A program made the position numbers and the translations under genes. The notes beneath the pieces were generated by a model. It did not search any database, was not told the DNA's origin, and saw only the letters and a program-made list of their open reading frames with translations. Of a stretch of DNA of 11,067 nt, positions 6,105-11,067 are shown in pieces. The stretch lies in NCBI GenBank assembly GCA_030612345.1, contig JAUWOB010000015.1, forward strand, positions 1 to 11,067, given 5' to 3'. How positions within the stretch are numbered: the first letter of the stretch is position 1; each line of letters opens with the position of its first letter. Source of the stretch: Dehalococcoidia bacterium. Its GTDB lineage: Bacteria; Chloroflexota; Dehalococcoidia; GIF9; AB-539-J10.

Positions 6105-6181
6105 TGGTAGCGCATACCGGATTCGAACCGGTGATCTCCTCCTTGAGAGGGAGGTGTCCTAGGCCTCTAGACGAATGCGCC
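6105..6181 (-). tRNA. tRNA-Glu (anticodon CTC)
   Basis: The full cloverleaf can be drawn. The acceptor GGCGCAT pairs with ATGCGCT. The D stem is GTC/GAC, the anticodon stem CCTCC/GGAGG with loop CTCTCAA (anticodon CTC at 6147-6145), and the T arm ACCGG-TTCGAAT-CCGGT. Discriminator A is followed by an encoded CCA (6107-6105). The first acceptor pair is a G-U wobble rather than G-C. This tRNA reads GAG only by standard pairing, so a TTC isoacceptor must lie elsewhere. It is four bases downstream of tRNA-Gln. Confidence 0.95.
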
Positions 6182-6185
6182 ACCC

Positions 6186-6259
6186 TGGCTGGGGATCCAG
6201 GATTCGAACCTGGCCTAACTGATCCAGAGTCAGTCGTCCTACCGCTAGACTAATCCCCA
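6186..6259 (-). tRNA. tRNA-Gln (anticodon CTG)
   Basis: Acceptor TGGGGAT pairs with ATCCCCA, followed by discriminator G and an encoded CCA (6188-6186). The anticodon stem is ACTGA/TCAGT with loop CTCTGGA (anticodon CTG at 6227-6225). The T arm is CCAGG-TTCGAAT-CCTGG. The U1-A72 first pair is the usual bacterial tRNA-Gln feature recognised by the Glu-tRNA(Gln) amidotransferase. It is the first gene of a two-tRNA transcript. Confidence 0.95.
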
Positions 6260-6269
6260 GTAGGTTAAT

Positions 6270-6298
6270 ATTATAGCTATTCCTCTCATCTAGAGCAA
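6270..6298 (-). promoter_or_regulatory. Promoter of the tRNA-Gln/tRNA-Glu operon
   Basis: On the minus strand, a perfect TATAAT (6275-6270) lies ten bases before the mature tRNA-Gln. A weak TTGCTC (6298-6293) is 17 bases further upstream. The predicted 5' leader is only a few bases. Confidence 0.7.
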
Positions 6299-6479
6299 TA
6301 GTGCGAATGTTGACCTTCCCCCGTAATAGAGGCACCTGTATTCTACACCTCTCAGGAGTCAAATCCAATTTCCCGCACTCTTTTCTGGTTTCGGGCTCCT
6401 ATCAGTTAATACGCCGGATCATCTGCCCCTAATCCTTACGTAGTAATGAGAAAATTCGGAAGAATCTTCATCAAACCTA

Positions 6480-6508
6480 TTGCCTTCTTCTTTAGATTAG
6501 TGCAGAAT
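6480..6508 (+). promoter_or_regulatory. Weak promoter candidate for the DUF1508 gene
   Basis: TTGCCT (6480-6485) and CAGAAT (6503-6508) are 17 bases apart, about 36 bases ahead of the start codon. The hexamers are far from consensus, so this is tentative. Confidence 0.28.
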
Positions 6509-6543
6509 CATTCCAATATGACTAGAAAGGAGGTTTCGCAGAC

Positions 6544-6726
6544 ATGCCGGCTCAGTTTGACCTCTATAAGGACGCGAGGGCCGAATTTCGCTGCAGGCTA
6601 ATAGCTTCTGACGGGCAGATGACTGCCGATTCTGGTCAAGGTTGCAGTTCCAAGAACGGCGCAGAGAACGGCATAGAATCGGTGCACAGGAGTGCTGCCT
6701 CAGCAAATATCGAAGATAAAGCCTAG
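6544..6726 (+). CDS. DUF1508 (YegP-like) small protein
   Basis: This 60-residue protein matches the short DUF1508/YegP-type repeat along its whole length: FDLYKDARAEFRCRL at 5-19, ASDGQMTADSGQG at 21-33, SSKNGAENGIESV at 35-47 and a terminal IED. It carries a single copy of the repeat, where some members carry two. Cys34 is at a spot where, from memory, Tyr is usual (GYSSK). The family is small, soluble and of unknown biochemical role. AAAGGAGG (6526-6533) precedes the ATG with a rather long ten-base spacer. The next gene starts 38 bases on, with its own ribosome site, so the two are probably cotranscribed. Confidence 0.82.
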   Translation: MPAQFDLYKDARAEFRCRLIASDGQMTADSGQGCSSKNGAENGIESVHRSAASANIEDKA

Positions 6727-6764
6727 CCAGCTTTGCTTTCGAAATATCAAGAAAGGAGAGTAAC

Positions 6765-7115
6765 ATGACTTCACGAGGAAAAGGAATTCTAGGTTTCATT
6801 GGTTTCTGGGCATTCATCATTGGCTTTGTGCTTGCCATTTTGGCAGGCCTGTTGTGGCCTGCCAACGCAGCCATCATCGTAATACTGGTAGTATTGGGGA
6901 TAATTATCGGTTTCCTAAATGTAAAGGCAAAGGAGTTTCAGCTTTTCTTGCTGGCGACAATAGCTCTGATTGTCGTAGGGAACGCATTTACTTCCCTTGA
7001 GGCGCTGAGTTTGGGTCAAAAACTGGGTAGCATACTCAATTACATTGCTATCCTGGTGGCACCCGCTGCAATTATCGCTGCAATAAAAGCGCTGTGGGCA
7101 GTTGCCAAGCCCTGA
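6765..7115 (+). CDS. Small four-helix membrane protein of unknown function
   Basis: This 116-residue, strongly hydrophobic protein has four likely transmembrane segments at about 8-30, 34-51, 58-75 and 88-110. A short polar loop (LNVKAKEFQ, 51-59) separates helices 2 and 3, and a loop around SLEALSLGQK separates 3 and 4. There is no cleavable signal, cysteine, or obvious catalytic or transport motif. From memory, short membrane proteins with an LNVxxKE turn and an AxxVAPAAIIxAIKA ending occur in several bacterial and archaeal genomes without a known role; I cannot name a family. AAAGGAGAG sits at good distance from the ATG. It follows the DUF1508 gene and is followed by a long gene-free stretch. 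Confidence 0.75.
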   Translation: MTSRGKGILGFIGFWAFIIGFVLAILAGLLWPANAAIIVILVVLGIIIGFLNVKAKEFQLFLLATIALIVVGNAFTSLEALSLGQKLGSILNYIAILVAPAAIIAAIKALWAVAKP

Positions 7116-7801
7116 GATTAATAGGTAAGACACACGACGAACCTTTCAGATAGCATAGGCGCCAGATACGTGGTATAGGTCCCTAGCGAATGAGGTGCGG
7201 GGGTACTCCACCGGCGTGCGACGTCAGTTCGCGCCTATTCCAAGGCTTGCGCCACGGGGGAGTGAACTGCTGCTCGGCTTTTGCCGCCCGCAAGCGAGAG
7301 TATGTGGCGGTGCTGGTACCAGGTCACCAATACCCGGCGCTGTATTCGCCACTTTGCTGGAATCGCCCGCAGACAATCCATCTTGGAGCGGCTTGAAAAC
7401 CAACCGGGCACTGCCTTCACATGCTTCCTCGCTCAGTGCTAGATTCCTCGCGGGATCCTGACTTGATCCCATAGCTAATTCCCTTGTGCCTGATAAGAAT
7501 AGTCGCCTGGCCCAATGGCAATACTCATCATTGATCTCTAAGTTCGTATCTCCAGATGATTCAGTCCACCATGGCCCCCATAGCACTGGCCACCCCAGAA
7601 AGCAGAGCTAGAAAGCGCAATCCGGCCGGTAAATTCGGTGAGCATTGCTGCGGTTCAACAGGCGACCAAGACCACTGAGTTCAAAGCGGAATGATCTGCA
7701 GTTTGCAGGCCGAGTTGATCTCAGTGATTGAGCAGCAGACTGAGCAACCAAGAATGTGGCTTTCGGGACAACCACCGCTCGCCGGATAGTTCGGAGCCCG
7801 G
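7116..7801. other. Gene-free stretch of about 690 bases with clustered inverted repeats
   Basis: No protein frame here has both a ribosome site and family resemblance, and no tRNA can be folded. The left part (about 7200-7300) is rich in inverted repeats: CGGC-TTTT-GCCG at 7275-7286, enclosed by GCTTGCG (7245-7251) and CGCAAGC (7289-7295), and a bulged stem near 7213-7236. This may be an unannotated structured RNA, the 3' end of the membrane-protein transcript, or decayed sequence. I see no clear intrinsic terminator for rpsI on the right side. Confidence 0.4.
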
Positions 7802-8197
7802 TTAGCGTTTGGTGTACTGGGGCGCCTTGCGAGCTCGTTTGAGCCCGTATTTCTTGCGTTCCTTGACTCTAGCGTCCCGAGTAAGCAAGCCCTCCTTGCG
7901 TAGTATGGGCTTGAACAGCTCATTTTCCTTCGCGAGAGAGCGGGCAATCCCGTGACGAATGGCTCCAGCCTGCCCGCTGAGGCCACCGCCATTCACTTTC
8001 ACGGTGATACGAAACTTGCCTATGGTATTCGTAGCCAGCAGAGGCTGCTCGATCATGTGGCGATGCTCGGTTCGGGGGAACATCTCCTCATAAGGCTTAT
8101 CGTTAACAGTTATCGCACCCGTGCCCGGGAAAAGTCTGACCTGAGCTATGGCACATTTTCGTCTGCCCGTTCCCCAAATGTAACTCTCCTCGCTCAT
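7802..8197 (-). CDS. rpsI: 30S ribosomal protein S9
   Basis: This 131-residue protein has the full S9 signature: YIWGTGRRKCAIAQVRLFPG (6-25), ITVNDKPYEEMFP, VNGGGLSGQAGAIRHGIARSL, and the basic C-terminus RDARVKERKKYGLKRARKAPQYTKR, whose tail ends in the invariant Lys-Arg that reaches toward the P-site tRNA in the 30S subunit. Length is normal. The start lies six bases after the rplM stop, and its AGGTGA ribosome site overlaps the end of rplM, so translation is probably coupled. It is the last gene of the block. Confidence 0.97.
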   Translation of the reverse strand: MSEESYIWGTGRRKCAIAQVRLFPGTGAITVNDKPYEEMFPRTEHRHMIEQPLLATNTIGKFRITVKVNGGGLSGQAGAIRHGIARSLAKENELFKPILRKEGLLTRDARVKERKKYGLKRARKAPQYTKR

Positions 8198-8203
8198 AAG
8201 CTA

Positions 8204-8692
8204 TCACCTTTCCTTTGGTAGCACTTTGCTCTCTTCATTCTCGGCCGATATGCCCACATCGCTCCGTTCAGTGCCTCGAAGGGAGACCTGCCCCTGGTGG
8301 GGATGCTCGTTTCCAGGATAGACCTTGAGTTTCTTGAACATAGCCCTGCCCAGATTATTATGCGGCAACATCCCTTTGACCGCAAGTTCAACCACACGGA
8401 CAGGATTTCTGCTGAGCAGTTTCTCATAGCTCTCACTCTTGAGGCCGCCCGGATATCCCGAGTGCCTATAATAGAGCTTCTGCCCGGCTTTCTTCCCTGT
8501 CACCCTCACCCTGGCCGCATTAACCACCACAACATAATCACCGGTATCGACATGGGGGGCATAAACGACTTTCTGCTTGCCCATAAGTAGCCTGGCGATC
8601 TGTGCTGCCATTCTTCCCAGAGTCTTATCTGTGGCGTCAATCACCCACCACTCTCGCTCGATGTCTCTGGCCTTAGGACTGTAGGTTTTCAT
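8204..8692 (-). CDS. rplM: 50S ribosomal protein L13
   Basis: This 162-residue protein matches L13: [25 protein letters not shown] (15-39), the [12 protein letters not shown] core, [10 protein letters not shown], and [28 protein letters not shown] (105-132). L13 usually ends near residue 142-147. Here a hydrophilic tail of roughly 20 residues follows ([20 protein letters not shown]), and its last codons hold the rpsI ribosome site. A GAAGGAAG sequence lies rather far upstream of the ATG. The gene follows truA by 38 bases. Confidence 0.97.
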   Translation of the reverse strand: MKTYSPKARDIEREWWVIDATDKTLGRMAAQIARLLMGKQKVVYAPHVDTGDYVVVVNAARVRVTGKKAGQKLYYRHSGYPGGLKSESYEKLLSRNPVRVVELAVKGMLPHNNLGRAMFKKLKVYPGNEHPHQGQVSLRGTERSDVGISAENEESKVLPKER

Positions 8693-8730
8693 CTCACTCT
8701 GTAAACTTCCTTCATAGGCTCAGGACAGGC

Positions 8731-9486
8731 CTAGCTTCCCAGGGGCTCAGCATAGTTGACCCTCATGAGGCACAGCCCACAAGGGGGGGATACAGGACCG
8801 GCCAGACCCACACTCCTCGCCTCCATTATATCACGAAACTCGCTGATACCTATCTTTCTCAGACCCAATCTGATCAAAAGGCCTACGGTGCTCCGTACCT
8901 GGTGGGGCAAGAAGGAATCAGCCACGATACGGAAAACAGCGAAATCCCCCTTTTTCTTGACTCCCGCCTCATGAACATTGCGCAGCGTGCTCTTACGGGC
9001 GTCAAAGGAACTGGCAAAGGAGGCAAAATCATGCTCACCCAGCATAAGCCGGCAGGCCTCGTTCATCGCTTCAGTGTCCAGCTTTCTGGGCACAAACAAG
9101 GAAAACCCTTGACTGAGCGGTGATCGAGTGCTGCCGTTGAGAATACAATAGTGGTACTCCCGGCTCAGAGCATCGCGGCGGACGTTAAACTCATCGCCGG
9201 CTCTGTAAGCCGCTTTGATTGCGATATCGTCAGGCAGATAGTAATTCAAGGCTCTAACCAGCTTCATGGTATCCAATGTGGACTTCGCCCAGAAGCCCGC
9301 CACCTGCCCCCTGGCATGCACCCCGGCATCGGTTCTGCTGGCAGCCATAACCCGGCTGCTCCGACCACAGAATCGTCCTATAGCTTGCTCAAGCTCATTT
9401 TGAATGGTAGGGAGGCTAGCCTGCCATTGAAAGCCATGATACCGGGTGCCATCATATTCTACGAGCAAAACGAACTTACTTAACAA
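8731..9486 (-). CDS. truA: tRNA pseudouridine(38-40) synthase
   Basis: TruA converts uridines 38-40 of the tRNA anticodon arm to pseudouridine. The sequence shows [13 protein letters not shown] at the N-terminus, the catalytic motif [15 protein letters not shown] with Asp53, [21 protein letters not shown], and HDFASFAS. The C-terminal [20 protein letters not shown] motif matches the family. About 251 residues from a TTG at 9486 is the normal length. A longer frame opens at 9624 but would overlap rplQ by about 150 bases with sequence unlike TruA. TTGs at 9492 and 9468 are alternatives, and none has a strong ribosome site, so start by coupling to rplQ is likely. It overlaps rplQ by 11 bases. 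Confidence 0.95.
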   Translation of the reverse strand: MLSKFVLLVEYDGTRYHGFQWQASLPTIQNELEQAIGRFCGRSSRVMAASRTDAGVHARGQVAGFWAKSTLDTMKLVRALNYYLPDDIAIKAAYRAGDEFNVRRDALSREYHYCILNGSTRSPLSQGFSLFVPRKLDTEAMNEACRLMLGEHDFASFASSFDARKSTLRNVHEAGVKKKGDFAVFRIVADSFLPHQVRSTVGLLIRLGLRKIGISEFRDIMEARSVGLAGPVSPPCGLCLMRVNYAEPLGS

Positions 9487-9829
9487 GTTCAATTTGAACC
9501 ATAGGCGCGTTATCACCGGCGCGGGGTCCCAGCTTAAGCAACCTCGTGTAACCCCCGTTACGGTCGGCATAGCTTGGAGCAATCTCGCTGAACAGTCTGT
9601 CAACCGTCTTCGTATCAGTGACAAAAGCTAAAGCTTCCCGCCTTGAGGCAAGGCTGCCATTCTTACCCAGAGTAATCATCTTCTCCGCCAAACTGCGAAC
9701 CTCTTTAGCTTTAGCCTCAGTGGTGACGATCTTCTCGTGAGTCAGAAGAGCGCTCACTTGATTTCGATATAACGCCCGCCTCTGTTTCGTAAACCTGCCC
9801 AGCTTTCGCCCTGCTACCTTGTGTCTCAT
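9476..9829 (-). CDS. rplQ: 50S ribosomal protein L17
   Basis: This 117-residue protein matches L17: [20 protein letters not shown] at the N-terminus, [29 protein letters not shown] (28-56), and the C-terminal [25 protein letters not shown]. Length is normal. It binds near the polypeptide exit of the 50S subunit. Its ATG overlaps the rpoA stop in an ATGA arrangement, pointing to coupled translation, and its end overlaps the start of truA. Confidence 0.98.
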   Translation of the reverse strand: MRHKVAGRKLGRFTKQRRALYRNQVSALLTHEKIVTTEAKAKEVRSLAEKMITLGKNGSLASRREALAFVTDTKTVDRLFSEIAPSYADRNGGYTRLLKLGPRAGDNAPMVQIELVK

Positions 9830-10746
9830 TCCTTTTTCTTCATGGGAATAGGAGAGCCTAGTTTTGCCATTAACTCCTCCACCTCGGCTCGAGACTTTGC
9901 TCCCAAGCCGGGCAATGGTGGCAAGCCCTCCTCGCCTTTCTCTATTAGCTGTCCCAGGGTCAAAATGCCTGCCCTTTTCAAGCTGTTATAGGAACGGGTT
10001 GATAAATCCAGTTTCTCCAGAGGGGTCTTGTAGTGCTCGGGCAGAATGGACGAAGCCCTGGCCATGGGGACCTCAAGGTCTCTGAAGGCAGAAAACTGGT
10101 TGACCAGGATGATAGCACTTTGGTTAAGAGCCTCCCAGGGGAAAATGGTAGCATCTGTCCAGATCTCCAGGATGAGCTTCTCCGGGCTTCCCTCCTGGCC
10201 GGGCCTGATAGCTTCAACAGAGAAGTTGACCTTGCGCACGGGTGTGAAGATGGCATCTACCGGCAGCGCTCCCACAGGTAAACCGTCAACCGATTTACCC
10301 GGCACATAACCTCTGCCCAGCTCCACGTTAATCTCTACGTAAAGCTTGGCGTCGGGGGAGTCCAACGAAGCCAGGTACAGCTCAGGATTGGCAATGCGAA
10401 AGCCGATGGAGGGCCTTATATCGCCCGCACAAACCTTACCTTCGCGCTCTGCCTCCAAGAATAACTGCCCGGCCTCGCGAGAAAGAGGGCAGAGCCTCAG
10501 TTGCTTGATATTCAGCAAGAACTCCATGGCATCCTCTTTGACATTGGGAATGGCAGAGAATTCATGCTGAATTCCTTCTATCTTGATCCATGTTACGGCA
10601 GCCCCAGGCAAAGAACTGAGAAGCACTCGCCGCAGGGTGTTACCCAGAGTAACGCCGAAACCCGGCTCTAGAGGTTCAGCAAGAAAACGGCCGTAGTTCG
10701 CAGTGGTTTCAACACAAGTTACAGCGGGGATAGATAGTTCGGGCAT
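9826..10746 (-). CDS. rpoA: DNA-directed RNA polymerase alpha subunit
   Basis: This 306-residue protein is complete. The N-terminal domain (about 1-230) contains [19 protein letters not shown] and [22 protein letters not shown], the dimer and beta-contact region, and [17 protein letters not shown] linker leads to the C-terminal domain (about 240-300) with [22 protein letters not shown] and [17 protein letters not shown]. Arg251 and Asn254, and the Gly-Ala-Lys-Ser turn at 282-285, match residues that contact promoter UP elements and activators. The motif before that turn is PLPGLG rather than the common RNLG/NLG form. A GAGGTGA ribosome site overlaps the rpsD stop, three bases before the ATG. 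Confidence 0.98.
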   Translation of the reverse strand: MPELSIPAVTCVETTANYGRFLAEPLEPGFGVTLGNTLRRVLLSSLPGAAVTWIKIEGIQHEFSAIPNVKEDAMEFLLNIKQLRLCPLSREAGQLFLEAEREGKVCAGDIRPSIGFRIANPELYLASLDSPDAKLYVEINVELGRGYVPGKSVDGLPVGALPVDAIFTPVRKVNFSVEAIRPGQEGSPEKLILEIWTDATIFPWEALNQSAIILVNQFSAFRDLEVPMARASSILPEHYKTPLEKLDLSTRSYNSLKRAGILTLGQLIEKGEEGLPPLPGLGAKSRAEVEELMAKLGSPIPMKKKE

Positions 10747-10749
10747 AGG

Positions 10750-11067
10750 TCACCTCGAGTAATACTCAACAACCGCCTTCTCATTGAAGAGGGCTGCAGC
10801 ATCGGCCCTGCCGGGCAAGTTCAACACCCTGCCTGTCATGCTCTCCTTGTCCAGGCCCAACCAGCCGGGGACAAACCCTTCCTCAATTTCCTCGGCAATC
10901 CTTTTGTAGTATTCGGTCTTTGTGCTACTGTCTCGCCATTTTATGACGTCTCCAGATTTCACCAGAAAGGAAGGTATGTCGGTCTTGCGCCCGTTCACAA
11001 GGATATGCCCGTGCCGAACCAATTGTCTGGCCTGGGCTCGTGAATCGGCAAAGCCCAGGCGATAAAC
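10750..11067 (-). CDS. rpsD: 30S ribosomal protein S4 (3' part of gene)
   Basis: The gene enters from the right edge of the window; the last 105 codons are visible. They begin [20 protein letters not shown] and continue [14 protein letters not shown], the RNA-binding S4 domain, then GDVIKW and a C-terminal region ending VVEYYSR. The N-terminal half is outside the window. S4 nucleates 30S assembly on 16S rRNA and in some bacteria represses its own operon. A TTG inside this stretch (11022) is not a start because the S4 domain continues through it to the edge. Confidence 0.96.
   Translation of the reverse strand, partial: VYRLGFADSRAQARQLVRHGHILVNGRKTDIPSFLVKSGDVIKWRDSSTKTEYYKRIAEEIEEGFVPGWLGLDKESMTGRVLNLPGRADAAALFNEKAVVEYYSR

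Noticed and set aside
6159..6368. Minus-strand frame of 69 codons over the tRNA genes
   Set aside because: It runs through the tRNA-Gln gene and its promoter, so it is a by-product of the tRNA sequence.
7195..7461. Overlapping plus-strand frames of 68 and 88 codons in the gap
   Set aside because: No ribosome site and no family resemblance. They overlap each other and the minus-strand frame.
7224..7586. 120-codon minus-strand frame in the gap, with a GTG start
   Set aside because: It is low-complexity (Ser/Gly/Ala/Pro), has no recognisable family and no well-spaced ribosome site, and plus-strand frames are open over the same bases, as expected in GC-rich non-coding DNA.
9487..9624. N-terminal extension of truA to 9624
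   Set aside because: It lies inside rplQ in another frame and does not resemble TruA; homologues begin just before [10 protein letters not shown].
1..11067. CRISPR arrays, insertion sequences, integrases, phage or toxin-antitoxin genes
   Set aside because: I looked for direct repeats, terminal inverted repeats and transposase or integrase motifs on both strands and saw none.

Overview
The window is bacterial and looks like a member of the Chloroflexota, most likely Dehalococcoidia-like. This is inference from three things: the ribosomal block order rpsD-rpoA-rplQ-truA-rplM-rpsI, the density of acyl-CoA dehydrogenase and CoA-ligase-like genes, and strong Shine-Dalgarno sites with occasional TTG starts. 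No rRNA gene or taxon-specific marker is present, so the placement is tentative.

Layout. (1) Positions 1-2326 hold two divergent paralogues of the alpha subunit of NDP-forming acyl-CoA synthetase. The minus-strand copy is cut by the window edge; the plus-strand copy is complete but has no ATP-grasp domain. About 450 bases between them carry promoter-like sequences facing each way. (2) Positions 2484-4826 on the minus strand are a two-gene acyl-CoA dehydrogenase operon behind a near-consensus promoter. Its subunits differ: one keeps a candidate catalytic Glu247, the other lacks a base at either usual place. This is the pattern of the heterotetrameric FadE/ChsE enzymes of actinobacteria. (3) Positions 5129-5810 on the plus strand form a small operon with a near-perfect sigma-70 promoter: a 58-residue ORF that length cut-offs would miss, then a J-domain protein with an SH3/KOW-like tail. 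(4) A hairpin terminator and tandem tRNA-Gln(CUG) and tRNA-Glu(CUC) genes on the minus strand follow, with their own promoter. (5) Positions 6544-7115 on the plus strand carry a DUF1508 (YegP-like) small protein and a four-helix membrane protein. (6) About 690 bases without a convincing gene separate this from the ribosomal block. (7) Positions 7802-11067 on the minus strand hold rpsD (3' part), rpoA, rplQ, truA, rplM and rpsI, overlapping or only a few bases apart except for 38 bases before rplM.

The left half is CoA-thioester metabolism. The dehydrogenase pair would introduce a double bond into an acyl-CoA, and the ligase-like proteins would make or break acyl-CoA if a beta subunit is supplied elsewhere. 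The right half is translation and transcription housekeeping. I found no CRISPR array, insertion sequence, integrase or phage gene. The most distinctive items are the small ORF ahead of the J-domain gene, the asymmetric dehydrogenase pair, and the hairpin-rich gene-free stretch at 7116-7801.
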